Positions 9,358 through 18,395 of a stretch of 64,000 nt of DNA are shown in pieces; positions within the stretch are counted from its first letter, which is position 1; every line of letters starts with the position of its first letter. The DNA lies in the NCBI GenBank assembly GCA_963678855.1, contig OY787448.1, positions 186,001 to 250,000 of the forward strand, written 5' to 3'. Source of the DNA: F22 sp963678855 (lineage in GTDB: Bacteria; Bacteroidota; Bacteroidia; Bacteroidales; Bacteroidaceae). A model generated the notes under the pieces. That model ran no database searches and had not been told where the DNA came from. It saw nothing but the letters and a program-made list of their open reading frames with translations. Position numbers and translations under genes: made by a program.

Positions 9358-9564
9358 TCTTTCTGGTTTATTGGTTTAATAACTATTTATTACTATATTT
9401 GTGGATATAATAAAAGAATGTCTAGCATTTATTGTTGGTTTTCAGATTATCAATACTGGATTGTGTTTGTCAGGTGTTGCCCAAACGTTTAAATCCTGCA
9501 TAAAAAATAGTCTGAAAAATAACTGCTAAATCATTCTTCTCTATTTAACCTGCAAAGATAGATA
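9358..9564. promoter_or_regulatory. Head-to-head intergenic region with crossed -7 boxes
   Basis: Plus-strand TATATTTG at 9394-9401 and minus-strand TATCTTTG at 9553-9560 each sit close to the start of the opposite gene, so if both are used the two 5' leaders overlap by about 140 bases. A TTTTCAGA/TCTGAAAA inverted pair (near 9438 and 9511) could fold the leaders. Confidence 0.4.
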
Positions 9565-10017
9565 ATGTTATCAATAAACCTACCAAAGTGTGATTTAAAA
9601 ATCATAGAAAAAGACAAAAAAAAGTACATCTGGGATGGACTTAGGCAAAAATATCTAGTACTTACACCTGAAGAATGGGTCAGACAAAATTTTGTACACT
9701 TTCTTATTAATCACAAAGGATTTCCAGTTGGTCGTACAACCAATGAAGTAGGGATTGAATTAAACGGTACGCAGAAAAGATGTGACACAGTGGTGTATGA
9801 TGCGTATGGAGAACCGCTGGTTATTGTCGAGTATAAACGTCCGAGTGTTCCAATCACCCAAAAAGTTTTTGATCAGATAGCACGATACAATTTTGTGCTT
9901 CACGTCCCGTATCTTATAGTCAGTAATGGGATGGATCATTATTGCTGTCGTGTGCATTATCAAGAGAATCGAGTAGAGTTTTTACAGGACATACCGCATT
10001 ATGAGAATCTGCTGTAA
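9565..10017 (+). CDS. Orphan HsdR-N-like (PD-(D/E)XK) domain protein
   Basis: A 150-residue protein consisting essentially of the N-terminal nuclease domain seen in type I restriction R subunits (HSDR_N_2 type). The PD-(D/E)XK core is visible as RCDTVVYD (Asp74) followed by LVIVEYKRP (Glu89, Lys91). No helicase, methylase or specificity gene is nearby, and the surroundings are core genes, so a role in restriction is doubtful; a conserved DNA-repair or housekeeping nuclease is equally possible. The ATG is 4 bases downstream of the -7 box that probably serves amn on the other strand. Confidence 0.8.
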   Translation: MLSINLPKCDLKIIEKDKKKYIWDGLRQKYLVLTPEEWVRQNFVHFLINHKGFPVGRTTNEVGIELNGTQKRCDTVVYDAYGEPLVIVEYKRPSVPITQKVFDQIARYNFVLHVPYLIVSNGMDHYCCRVHYQENRVEFLQDIPHYENLL

Positions 10018-10107
10018 TATACTACTGTGTACTATATATAATATGTGTAACTATTAAACTCAACAGAATATGAAAATATTTTATTCAATAACAAACTTAT
10101 TATTCAA

Positions 10108-10842
10108 ATGGACAGACAAAGATTTATCCAGGAAGCTGGAAACCTGAACTTGGTTATTGCAAACCGAGTGAGAGACACTAAAATTGTACCTGCTATTCTA
10201 GTCATGTTGCTATGTAAACTTGCACATGCAGGTTTGACTATTGGTTATGATCCGCTTAAGTTGGCAAAGGATTCTACAATGCTGCTTAATGTTGGTGTAG
10301 TCAGTTTTATTATGACATTGGTTCTAGCATATATTATTTGGGTGCTGAGCTTTGGATATAGAATGGCGCCTATGTCGCAACTAAAAGTAGGTAAGCGTAT
10401 GCACACTTTGGCAGTTGTGACGATGTTGGTAGCAATATTCTCATTTGTGTTAACTGGTTATATGGCGATGAACCTTGAGGACATTCTGGCATTCCAGTCA
10501 AATCCACAAGCTATTTTGACGAATCAAGCTGCACTGATTTTTGGTGTGCTAAGTTTAGTCAGTGGTATTTTCTCATTAATCATGCTAGTGTATGGTATCA
10601 TGGTGCTAGTTGATATGGTTAAGTTTAAATTGCCATTGTACAAACCATTGCTAGTTGTAATTATTGTTAGTATTGTGATTGCCACTGTTACTGGAGCTGT
10701 TACTTCGGGTGCAGCTATTGCAAATCCAAATTTTGAAGGTAATCCAGTTTTGTCTATGGCTACTCAAGCATCAGTAGGTTTGACAACTCTTTTACATTTA
10801 TATTTGTTGTTCTCGCTTTATAAAGTGGTGACGGCAAAATAA
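10108..10842 (+). CDS. Integral membrane protein of unknown function
   Basis: Not recognised. The 244 residues contain about six hydrophobic segments (near 25-50, 63-88, 100-125, 143-170, 180-205 and 215-238) joined by short loops, with a charged N-terminus (MDRQRFIQEAGN). There is no signal peptide and no catalytic motif. It lies 90 bases after the HsdR-N-like gene on the same strand and is followed by a strong terminator, so the two may share a transcript. A small transporter-like or sensory membrane protein is possible. Confidence 0.75.
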   Translation: MDRQRFIQEAGNLNLVIANRVRDTKIVPAILVMLLCKLAHAGLTIGYDPLKLAKDSTMLLNVGVVSFIMTLVLAYIIWVLSFGYRMAPMSQLKVGKRMHTLAVVTMLVAIFSFVLTGYMAMNLEDILAFQSNPQAILTNQAALIFGVLSLVSGIFSLIMLVYGIMVLVDMVKFKLPLYKPLLVVIIVSIVIATVTGAVTSGAAIANPNFEGNPVLSMATQASVGLTTLLHLYLLFSLYKVVTAK

Positions 10843-10880
10843 TGTACTAAATAGGGGGGATAAAAGAAGTCCTCTATTTT

Positions 10881-10931
10881 CGCGTATTTCTGTACGACTT
10901 GTCTGTCGTACGGAAATACGCGATTTTTTTT
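10881..10931 (+). terminator. Strong rho-independent terminator
   Basis: An 18-bp stem with one mismatch (CGCGTATTTC.. at 10881-10898 with 10905-10922) and a run of eight T follow the membrane protein gene by 39 bases. Confidence 0.93.
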
Positions 10932-11609
10932 ATCCAATTATATTGAGCCTGAATAGGTCTAGGTGGTTATGTCGTTTTTGTAGAATAGGGGGCTGTTTTC
11001 TTTGAGTAATAGATTGTAAGTTGTTTTATGTGTGCGATTGTGGAGTAAGTGATGCTTATTGTAGGAATGTATAAAAGGGTGGAAATTGGGCATTGGTGTT
11101 TGAGTACAAATGTAATATTACAATTGTACACACTGAAGGATGTGGTGTATTTATGAGTGTAGTACAAATATATAGTAGCATTTTTACAATTAGGCATATA
11201 TGATTATATACAAGTGGAGATGTTTCCAAGCGAGTTACGTTTGTATACTGCATCGCTGTTAACACTGAGGTTTTTGCATACAATACCCGCTGTATGTCAG
11301 TGTTTTTGTGCGAATAACATAAAGTTTTATACAGCAAATTGAAATATTAGCATCGAATGATTACAGTATTCCAACTGTATATGCATAAACATGCCTGTCT
11401 GTCAGTCGATTACTTGCGTATTAGCTAGCAGTATATACAGTTGTGCGATGTAATATTGGACACAAGACGTATACGACAATAAAATTGTAATAGAGCAGAG
11501 TATACAGTTGTATTGTTTTGTGCTAATACAAAAATATCTAGGCTTTACTTTTGGATTATCCATTTGTGTTTTGTATTTTTGTTCTAGTATTATTCTAATA
11601 ATTTACAAT
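10932..11609. promoter_or_regulatory. AT-rich upstream region with repeated palindromic operator-like sites
   Basis: No gene is supported here. It contains a perfect palindrome TACAATTGTA (11119-11128), TATACAGTTGT (11434-11444), TATACAGTTGTA (11501-11512) and an inverted copy CAACTGTATA (11372-11381). The same palindrome recurs inside the following regulator gene (11957-11966). They could be binding sites for that regulator. Confidence 0.45.
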
Positions 11610-12212
11610 ATGGAACCAATTGTAGAAAGAATCAAGGAGATTATCCAAGCACAGCGAATGACAAATTCCGCTTTTGCACAATTTGTCGGTATTAAACAGG
11701 CTACACTCTCACATACACTCAGTGGACGTAATAAAAAGCCTAGTATAGACCTTGTATTAGCTATAGCATCCAAATGTGGGGTGTCTTTCAACTGGTTGAT
11801 GGAAGGCATAGAAAAAGATATGCCCAATTTTATACGTACGTATCGTGGATTGCTCCCAGCAGTCGAAGATGATACACAAATGGAGGATGATGAACCAACC
11901 GTAGTACAAAATGGATTGTTTGACTCTACAATTGAAGATATTACTATAGATAATGATACAATTGTAAGTAACAATGCTACAATCTCTTCTACAAATGAAA
12001 CTCCTATGAGTCGTCCAGTGGTAGAACAGCCTACAAACTCTCCAAGTCAGCCTATACACCCTGATATACAACCTACATATCAGCCCCAAAATCCGCCTGC
12101 TCCGCAGGAAGTGGCTAGAATAGACTATAAAGAAGCTACACCGCGTAAAGTACGTGAGATATGCATCTATTACGACGATGGCACTTATGAATATTTCGTG
12201 CCACGTAAGTAA
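11610..12212 (+). CDS. XRE-family helix-turn-helix regulator with disordered tail
   Basis: The 200-residue protein begins with a lambda-repressor-like HTH (residues 1-70; FAQFVGIKQATLSHTLSGR contains the recognition helix) of the Bacteroidota type that ends CGVSFNWLMEG. Residues about 75-175 are acidic and then Pro/Gln/Asn/Thr-rich, likely disordered. A conserved-looking C-terminus (VREICIYYDDGTYEYFVPRK) could be a small beta-hairpin. I chose ATG 11610 because upstream codons are hydrophobic and unrelated to the HTH family. Targets are unknown; the repeated TACARTTGTA sites upstream suggest autoregulation. Confidence 0.85.
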   Translation: MEPIVERIKEIIQAQRMTNSAFAQFVGIKQATLSHTLSGRNKKPSIDLVLAIASKCGVSFNWLMEGIEKDMPNFIRTYRGLLPAVEDDTQMEDDEPTVVQNGLFDSTIEDITIDNDTIVSNNATISSTNETPMSRPVVEQPTNSPSQPIHPDIQPTYQPQNPPAPQEVARIDYKEATPRKVREICIYYDDGTYEYFVPRK

Positions 12213-12229
12213 TTATCGCTATTTTTGAC

Positions 12230-12237
12230 TATCTTTG
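12230..12237 (+). promoter_or_regulatory. -7 box for pyrK-pyrD
   Basis: TATCTTTG, 31 bases before the pyrK ATG; a second match, TATTTTTG, is 10 bases upstream (12220-12227). Confidence 0.65.
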
Positions 12238-12268
12238 CACGCGAATAAAAACCAAGACAATATTTTAC

Positions 12269-13048
12269 ATGAAGAAAATGATGCTAGATCTTACAGTGAC
12301 AAGCTGTGAGATGCTCAACGCACAGTATGTATTAATCAAGTTATCGCACGATGAAAAGCTCCCAGAAATGGGTGCAGGACAATTTGTCGAAGTGCGTGTG
12401 GACAATTCGTCAACGACATTCCTACGTCGTCCTATTTCTATTAATTTTGTGGATCGCGAACGCAACGAACTATGGTTGCTTGTGCAGCTTGTAGGCGATG
12501 GTACGCGTGCTATGGCTCAATTGAAGCCTGGGGACAACTGTAACTGTCTGTTGCCTCTAGGAAATACCTTCTCTACACCTCTTGATAAGGATCTTCCAGT
12601 GTTATTAATCGGTGGTGGTGTCGGTACGGCTCCTATGCTTTACTGGGGCGCATTGCTTAAAGAACAAGGCTATACACCAGTGTTCTTGTTGGGTGCTCGT
12701 AGCGAAAAGGATCTGCTTCAGTTGGATGAATTTGCTAAATATGGCGAAGTCTATACCACTACAGAAGATGGTTCTCACGGCGAGAAAGGCTTTGTAACGC
12801 AACATAGCGTACTAGATAACAAAGAATTCCAAATGGCCTATACATGCGGTCCTAAGCCTATGATGATGGCTGTTGCCAAGGTGGCAAACAGACTGATGAT
12901 TCCTTGTGAAGTGAGCCTTGAAAACTCTATGGCTTGTGGTGTAGGAGCTTGTCTTTGTTGCGTAGAAGACACGAAAGAGGGACATAAATGCGTCTGTACA
13001 GAAGGCCCTGTCTTCAACACAGAGGAGCTTAAATGGGATAATCTATAG
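12269..13048 (+). CDS. pyrK: Dihydroorotate dehydrogenase electron-transfer subunit
   Basis: FAD and [2Fe-2S] subunit that passes electrons from the PyrD flavin to NAD+ in pyrimidine synthesis (type 1B enzyme). The 259 residues show the ferredoxin-reductase-type FAD site FLRRPISIN (51-59), the nucleotide-binding LLIGGGVGTAPM, and the C-terminal cluster ligands Cys223, Cys228, Cys231 and Cys243. It is followed 24 bases later by pyrD, its partner subunit. Confidence 0.96.
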   Translation: MKKMMLDLTVTSCEMLNAQYVLIKLSHDEKLPEMGAGQFVEVRVDNSSTTFLRRPISINFVDRERNELWLLVQLVGDGTRAMAQLKPGDNCNCLLPLGNTFSTPLDKDLPVLLIGGGVGTAPMLYWGALLKEQGYTPVFLLGARSEKDLLQLDEFAKYGEVYTTTEDGSHGEKGFVTQHSVLDNKEFQMAYTCGPKPMMMAVAKVANRLMIPCEVSLENSMACGVGACLCCVEDTKEGHKCVCTEGPVFNTEELKWDNL

Positions 13049-13072
13049 TACAAACACATAATATTTAGAAGA

Positions 13073-13990
13073 ATGACAGGACTAAATACCAAAGTAAATA
13101 TTGGGGGATTGGAATTGAAGAACCCAGTGATGACAGCTTCTGGCACGTTTGGCTATGGACCAGAATTTGCCGATTTTATGGACTTAAGCCGTATTGGCGG
13201 TATCATTGTGAAAGGAACGACTTTGCATCACCGTGAGGGAAATCCTTATCCTCGTATGGCAGAGACGCCTTCAGGCATGCTAAACGCTGTAGGCCTACAA
13301 AATAAGGGTGTGCAGTACTTTGCAGACCATATCTATCCTGAAATCAAGGATATTGATAGTCACATTATTGTCAATGTATCTGGCTCACAAATCGAAGACT
13401 ACGTAAAGACAGCAGAGATTATCAATGAATTGGAGCAGATTCCAGCTATTGAGCTAAATATCTCTTGCCCAAACGTCAAAGAAGGCGGTATGGCTTTCGG
13501 TGTGACTACCAAAGGGGCTTCAGAAGTAGTCGAAGCAGTGCGTAAAGTCTACGACAAGACGATGATCGTCAAATTATCGCCAAATGTGACAGATATTACT
13601 GAAATTGCACGTGCGGTAGAAGGTGCGGGTGCAGATAGCGTATCTCTAATCAACACATTATTAGGTATGGCTATAGATGCAGAAAAACGCAAACCAATCT
13701 TGTCAACTGTAACTGGTGGTCTTTCTGGACCAGCTGTAAAGCCTGTAGCATTGCGTATGGTATGGCAAGTGGCTCAAGCAGTTAACGTACCAGTTGTCGG
13801 TCTTGGTGGCATCATGAATGGTCGCGATGCAATCGAGTTTATGCTTGCTGGGGCTTCAGCTATCCAACTAGGGACGGCCAACTTTATCGATCCAACTGTT
13901 TGTGTTCGAGTAGCAGATGAGATAGAGGATTATATGAGACGTCATGGCTTCTCTGATGTCAATGATCTAATCGGAGCGTTGGAACTATAA
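13073..13990 (+). CDS. pyrD: Dihydroorotate dehydrogenase, catalytic subunit (type 1B)
   Basis: FMN enzyme that oxidises dihydroorotate to orotate. The 305 residues match type 1B, with the catalytic cysteine in NISCPNV (Cys132), the FMN loops VKGTTLHHREGNPYPR and VVGLGGIMNGRDA, and no N-terminal membrane segment. It requires PyrK, encoded immediately upstream, for NAD+-dependent activity. Confidence 0.97.
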   Translation: MTGLNTKVNIGGLELKNPVMTASGTFGYGPEFADFMDLSRIGGIIVKGTTLHHREGNPYPRMAETPSGMLNAVGLQNKGVQYFADHIYPEIKDIDSHIIVNVSGSQIEDYVKTAEIINELEQIPAIELNISCPNVKEGGMAFGVTTKGASEVVEAVRKVYDKTMIVKLSPNVTDITEIARAVEGAGADSVSLINTLLGMAIDAEKRKPILSTVTGGLSGPAVKPVALRMVWQVAQAVNVPVVGLGGIMNGRDAIEFMLAGASAIQLGTANFIDPTVCVRVADEIEDYMRRHGFSDVNDLIGALEL

Positions 13991-14012
13991 AACGTTTCTA
14001 CAAGTAATATAT

Positions 14013-14054
14013 AAGCACGTAATTGAGCTAAGCAGCTTGATTACGTGCTTTTTC
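14013..14054 (+). terminator. Terminator after pyrD
   Basis: An 11-bp stem (14013-14023 with 14040-14050) containing a nested AGCT hairpin is followed by T-rich sequence. Confidence 0.88.
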
Positions 14055-14188
14055 TTTATAATATCGATATCACTCAACATCTTCTACTTAACATAAAATA
14101 GATGCTAGTCTATATATTATATGCTCTAAAAATAAGCTCTTCGTTTATTTTGCAATCCCTATTATGTTAAGTAGCATACAGAAAGACT

Positions 14189-14211
14189 GGAGACCTATAT
14201 AAAAGGTCTCC
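14189..14211 (-). terminator. Small hairpin downstream of the GNAT gene
   Basis: GGAGACCT (14189-14196) pairs with 14204-14211. It lies 57 bases past the minus-strand GNAT stop. No strong T run; tentative. Confidence 0.4.
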
Positions 14212-14267
14212 TATTTAATGTCTTTATTTGGGCTTAAAGTCAATCAGCTGGACTGTCGGGCGAAAGA

Positions 14268-14795
14268 CTACCACTTTAAATCATACGCATTTCTCAGGCC
14301 ACCGCCTTGCACTTTAATGATTCCACAATATTCAAAATTCAATTTCTTAAGCAGATGCTGCATCGCCATATTATCTAGATGCGTATCTACCCTAAATAAT
14401 CTCACATCTTTGTCTATAGCTAGTTGAATGGCATACTTAAAGATGCGCTCCGCTAAACGCTGACGTAGATGACTGTCTCTAATCGCTATACGATGCAAAA
14501 CAACATATGGAGCTTCATGATGCCAAGTCCCATCAATTTCTAAATAATTCGGTTCTCCACTAAAGCAGATGCAGACAGTCCCTATTACATCGCCTTGATC
14601 TAGAACGACGTAACTATCACCTACAGAAATATCCTTCGCAAGTTGTTCATTATTTGGATATCCATCCTGCCATTGATCGATGCCTGCAGCCGCCAATCTA
14701 GCCTGTGCATCGCGTATGCATTGCATCATAGCAGGAATATCTTCAGTTTTGGCCAATCTTATATCTAAATCTTTAGTCATATGCACAAAATTCAT
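14268..14795 (-). CDS. GNAT family N-acetyltransferase
   Basis: Predicted acetyl-CoA-dependent acetyltransferase of unknown substrate. The GNAT core is seen as IRLAKTEDIPAMMQCIRDA, the beta4 strand YVVLHRIAI, the acetyl-CoA loop RDSHLRQRLAERIF (Q/R-x-x-G/A type) and a C-terminal FEYCGIIKVQGG. I start it at ATG 14795; ATG 14780 is an alternative. An upstream extension to 14879 would run through the overlapping promoters and is unlikely. Confidence 0.8.
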   Translation of the reverse strand: MNFVHMTKDLDIRLAKTEDIPAMMQCIRDAQARLAAAGIDQWQDGYPNNEQLAKDISVGDSYVVLDQGDVIGTVCICFSGEPNYLEIDGTWHHEAPYVVLHRIAIRDSHLRQRLAERIFKYAIQLAIDKDVRLFRVDTHLDNMAMQHLLKKLNFEYCGIIKVQGGGLRNAYDLKW

Positions 14796-14818
14796 TTTAT
14801 TTATTGGGAAAATATACG

Positions 14819-14838
14819 TACCTTTGCGCGCAAATATA
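14819..14838. promoter_or_regulatory. Overlapping opposed -7 boxes
   Basis: Plus-strand TACCTTTG (14819-14826) for the AIR synthase-like gene and minus-strand TATATTTG (14831-14838) for the GNAT gene face each other with 4 bases between them, so the two start sites overlap. Confidence 0.55.
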
Positions 14839-14871
14839 ACAAAAACCAATTTTACAAACAAACAAACGAGT

Positions 14872-16050
14872 ATGAACAATCAAAGATACATGATGCGTGG
14901 CGTTTCTGCGTCTAAAGAAGATGTACATAACGCGATTAAAAACATCGATAAGGGCTTGTACCCAAAAGCTTTTTGTAAGATTATTCCAGATATTCTAGGT
15001 GGAGATCCTGAGTACTGTAATATCATGCATGCTGATGGTGCTGGTACAAAGTCTTCCCTAGCATATATGTATTGGAAAGAGACAGGCGATGTATCTGTGT
15101 GGAAAGGTATCGCACAAGATGCATTGATCATGAATATTGACGACCTATTGTGTGTGGGTGCTGTAGATAATATCTTGGTTTCTTCTACTATCGGTCGCAA
15201 CAAAATGCTAGTTCCAGGTGAAGTCATTAGTGCTATCATTAATGGTACAGATGAGCTTCTTGCTGAGCTTCGCGATATGGGCGTAGGCGTCTATGCTACA
15301 GGTGGTGAAACTGCCGATGTAGGCGACCTAGTACGCACAATCATTGTAGATAGCACCGTCACTTGTCGTATGAAGCGTAGCGATGTGGTAGATAACGCCA
15401 ATATCCAAGCAGGCGATGTTATCGTAGGTTTGAGCTCAAGCGGTACGGCCACTTACGAAAAGGAATACAACGGCGGTATGGGTAGCAACGGTTTGACATC
15501 TGCTCGTCACGACGTATTTGCTCACGAACTTGCGAAGAAGTATCCTGAAAGCTACGACGCAGCTATTCCAGACGAACTAGTCTACTCAGGTGGCCTTGGT
15601 TTGACAGAAGAAGTGGAAGGTTCTCCACTAGATGCTGGTAAACTAGTCTTGTCCCCTACTCGTACATACGCACCAGTTGTGAAACGCCTTTTAGACGAAC
15701 TTCGTGGTGAGATTCACGGTATGGTACACTGTTCAGGTGGTGCACAAACCAAGATTCTTCACTTCTTGAACGAAGGGCTACGCGTAGTCAAAGACAATTT
15801 GTTTGAGGTACCCGTCTTGTTCAAGACTATCCAAGAACAAAGTGGTACAGACTGGAGCGAGATGTACAAAGTATTCAATATGGGGCACCGTCTTGAAGTA
15901 TATCTTCCAGCTGAACATGCAGCCAAAGTTATCGAACTATCAGAAAGCTTCGGTATCGATGCACAAATCGTGGGTCGTGTAGAAGCACAAGCAGAAGGTG
16001 CTGATCGCTTGACGATCAACTCTGAGTTTGGTACTTTCGAATACAACTAA
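14872..16050 (+). CDS. purM: AIR synthase (PurM)-related protein
   Basis: A 392-residue member of the PurM/AIR synthase superfamily, predicted to make aminoimidazole ribonucleotide from FGAM with ATP in purine synthesis. Visible elements are the N-terminal MHADGAGTKSSLAY phosphate-binding region, the MNIDDLLCVGA strand, GGETADVGD and the C-terminal catalytic-loop-like MVHCSGGAQTKILHF and MGHRLEVY. This is the Bacteroidota variant, longer than the 345-residue enterobacterial enzyme, and such proteins are often annotated only as AIR synthase related. ATG 14872 follows the TACCTTTG box by 45 bases. prfA follows. Confidence 0.88.
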   Translation: MNNQRYMMRGVSASKEDVHNAIKNIDKGLYPKAFCKIIPDILGGDPEYCNIMHADGAGTKSSLAYMYWKETGDVSVWKGIAQDALIMNIDDLLCVGAVDNILVSSTIGRNKMLVPGEVISAIINGTDELLAELRDMGVGVYATGGETADVGDLVRTIIVDSTVTCRMKRSDVVDNANIQAGDVIVGLSSSGTATYEKEYNGGMGSNGLTSARHDVFAHELAKKYPESYDAAIPDELVYSGGLGLTEEVEGSPLDAGKLVLSPTRTYAPVVKRLLDELRGEIHGMVHCSGGAQTKILHFLNEGLRVVKDNLFEVPVLFKTIQEQSGTDWSEMYKVFNMGHRLEVYLPAEHAAKVIELSESFGIDAQIVGRVEAQAEGADRLTINSEFGTFEYN

Positions 16051-16156
16051 TATATAGGTCACCTGCTACGTGTCGCTACACATTATATAATGTATAGACA
16101 CCCAGAAGATGCAGATGTCCTTTTAATAACAATATTGAGACCTAAACGAAAAGAAA

Positions 16157-17263
16157 ATGGCAAATGATCTTTTAGATAAACTCGACGGCCTAGTAAGTCG
16201 TTTCGAAGAAGTATCAACGCTGATTACCGACCCTAATGTGATCACCGATCAGCAACGATATGTCAAGTTGACCAAAGAATATAAAGACCTTGAAGACATC
16301 ATGAAAGGTCGCCAAGAATATATCAATGCTTTGGCAGGTATAGACGAAGCAAAAGAGATTCTTGACACAGAGAAAGACGCTGATATGCGCGATATGGCCA
16401 AAGAACAACTTTCTGAGTGCCAAGCTATACTTCCTGAGCTAGAAGAGGAAATCAAGATCATGTTGATTCCTAAGGACCCAGAAGATGCCAAGAACTGCGT
16501 GCTTGAGATTCGTGGTGGAGCTGGTGGTGATGAAGCTGCTATCTTCGCCGGAGATTTGTTCCGCATGTACACTAAGTTTTGCGAAACTAAAGGCTGGAAA
16601 CTAGAAGTATCATCCTTCACAGAAGGATCGTCGGGTGGTTTCAAAGAAATCGTCTGTTCTGTATCTGGTGCCGATGTATATGGTACATTGAAGTATGAAT
16701 CGGGCGTACACCGTGTGCAACGTGTGCCTCAAACCGAAACTCAAGGTCGTGTACACACATCTGCTGCCTCAGTAGCTGTGATGCCCGAAGCCGATGCTTT
16801 CGAAGTAGAGATCAAAGAAGGTGAAATCAAATGGGATACTTTCCGTTCAGGTGGTGCCGGTGGACAGAACGTGAATAAGGTAGAATCTGGTGTACGTCTT
16901 CGTTATGTGTGGACAAACCCAAACACGAAAGAGTCTGAAGAGATTCTTATCGAGTGTACCGAAACACGTGACCAGCCTAAGAATAAGGAACGCGCCCTAG
17001 CCCGTCTTCGTACATTTATCTACGACAAAGAGCACCAAAAATATGTAGACGATATCGCATCGCGCCGTAAGTCTATCGTATCTACTGGTGACCGTTCAGC
17101 GAAGATTCGTACGTACAACTATCCTCAAGGACGTATTACCGACCACCGTATCGGTTATACTATCTACAACTTGAATGCCTTTATGGAAGGTGATATTCAA
17201 GATGTAATTGACCACTTGATGGTAGCTGAGAATGCAGAACGCATGAAGGAAGCCGAACTATAA
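16157..17263 (+). CDS. prfA: Peptide chain release factor 1
   Basis: Recognises UAA and UAG stop codons and triggers peptide release. The 368 residues contain the GGQ motif (SGGAGGQNVNK, 235-237), the class I signature GGAGGDEA near 120-126 and the P-x-T element in RVPQTETQGR. The 106-base gap from the AIR synthase gene suggests a possible joint transcript in a conserved purM-prfA-pyrF order. Confidence 0.97.
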   Translation: MANDLLDKLDGLVSRFEEVSTLITDPNVITDQQRYVKLTKEYKDLEDIMKGRQEYINALAGIDEAKEILDTEKDADMRDMAKEQLSECQAILPELEEEIKIMLIPKDPEDAKNCVLEIRGGAGGDEAAIFAGDLFRMYTKFCETKGWKLEVSSFTEGSSGGFKEIVCSVSGADVYGTLKYESGVHRVQRVPQTETQGRVHTSAASVAVMPEADAFEVEIKEGEIKWDTFRSGGAGGQNVNKVESGVRLRYVWTNPNTKESEEILIECTETRDQPKNKERALARLRTFIYDKEHQKYVDDIASRRKSIVSTGDRSAKIRTYNYPQGRITDHRIGYTIYNLNAFMEGDIQDVIDHLMVAENAERMKEAEL

Positions 17264-17272
17264 ACATACAAG

Positions 17273-17307
17273 AGACCACTTTGTTGCCTATCACAGCGAA
17301 GTGGTCT
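17273..17307 (+). terminator. Hairpin after prfA
   Basis: AGACCACTT (17273-17281) pairs with 17299-17307 around a 17-base loop, with a short T-rich tail. Confidence 0.55.
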
Positions 17308-17462
17308 TCTTATATACCCCCACTCCATAATGTGGCTGGTTGATGCTTTATCATCAGAGATTCCTTACTACGTGAAAGATTCTCCCGTCTAGTTGAGAAT
17401 TCTCAAATAGATAGCACCACCCACAGACCAACAAAAACCAATCAAATTTAAAAACAAAACAA

Positions 17463-18287
17463 ATGAACAGAGCTGAACTATTTGAACAAATTCAAAAGAA
17501 ACAGAGTTTTTTGTGTGTAGGACTAGATGCAGATATCAAGAAGATTCCTGAGCATCTATTGAAAGAAGAAGATCCAATCTTCGCATTTACAAAAGAAATT
17601 ATTGACGCAACACAAGACCTATGTGTGGCGTACAAACCAAATACAGCCTTCTTCGAAAGCCTAGGCGTAAAAGGCTGGATGGCTCTTGAAAAGACCATCG
17701 CTTATATCAAAGAAAACTACCCTGAGCAACTCGTTATCGCTGATGCGAAACGTGGTGATATCGGTAATACAAGCGCTATGTACGCTCGTACATTCTTTGA
17801 AGCACTAGATGCAGATGCTGTAACCGTAGCCCCATATATGGGGGAAGACAGCGTGTCTCCATTCCTTGGTTATGACAATAAGTGGGTGGTCCTACTCGCA
17901 TTGACAAGCAATAAGGGTTCTGCTGATTTCCAGCGCATCGAGAACATAGAGAACGGCATGCCCCTATTCGAGAGCGTGATGCGCACTGCACAAACATGGG
18001 CCACAGAAGAGCAACTAATGTTTGTGGTTGGTGCTACTCAAGGTAAAGCTTTTGAGCAGATTCGTGAGATCGCCCCAGAGCACTTCCTATTGGTACCAGG
18101 TGTAGGCGCACAAGGCGGTTCCCTTCAAGAAGTATGCAAGTATGGGATGACCAAACAATGCGGCCTACTAGTCAACTCTTCACGTGGTATTATCTATAAG
18201 TCTAGCGGTGAAGACTTCGGTGCTGCTGCACGTCAAGCTGCTAAGGAACTACAAGCTGAAATGGCAGAAGAACTAAAGAAAATCTAG
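17463..18287 (+). CDS. pyrF: Orotidine 5'-phosphate decarboxylase
   Basis: Final step of UMP synthesis. At 274 residues it belongs to the longer OMP decarboxylase subfamily (type 2). The substrate and catalytic residues lie in CVGLDAD (18-24), YKPN (57-60) and the hallmark IADAKRGDIG (92-101) with Lys96 and Asp99. C-terminal LLVPGVGAQGG and NSSRGI contact phosphate. It is isolated from pyrK-pyrD but preceded by the purM/prfA pair. Confidence 0.96.
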   Translation: MNRAELFEQIQKKQSFLCVGLDADIKKIPEHLLKEEDPIFAFTKEIIDATQDLCVAYKPNTAFFESLGVKGWMALEKTIAYIKENYPEQLVIADAKRGDIGNTSAMYARTFFEALDADAVTVAPYMGEDSVSPFLGYDNKWVVLLALTSNKGSADFQRIENIENGMPLFESVMRTAQTWATEEQLMFVVGATQGKAFEQIREIAPEHFLLVPGVGAQGGSLQEVCKYGMTKQCGLLVNSSRGIIYKSSGEDFGAAARQAAKELQAEMAEELKKI

Positions 18288-18311
18288 TCTTATTGACATA
18301 GACAAATATTT

Positions 18312-18395
18312 AAAGCCAGAATATCCACTTTCTAGCTTTAAATCTCAGAATTCCGGCTTAGAATTTCAGTATTCTAAGCCGGAATTTTTGCATTA
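18312..18395 (+). terminator. Double hairpin terminator built on 21-bp phased repeats
   Basis: A 16-bp perfect stem (18349-18364 with 18371-18386) ending in TTTTT follows pyrF. The same stretch divides into four 21-bp units (starting 18312, 18333, 18354, 18375) sharing GCTT, AAT and TCAG..ATTC; an upstream TTTAAAGC/GCTTTAAA pair forms a second hairpin. Confidence 0.8.

Noticed and set aside
9565..10017. Complete type I restriction locus
   Set aside because: Only the nuclease-like domain is present; no methylase, specificity or helicase gene is nearby.
10932..11340. Small genes in the AT-rich stretch before the XRE gene
   Set aside because: Minus-strand frames of 76-93 residues are low complexity with no start context and overlap each other.
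14680..14871. Longer AIR synthase start at 14680
   Set aside because: The added residues lie in the reverse GNAT gene and its promoter, and the family begins at the MNNQRYMMRG ATG at 14872.
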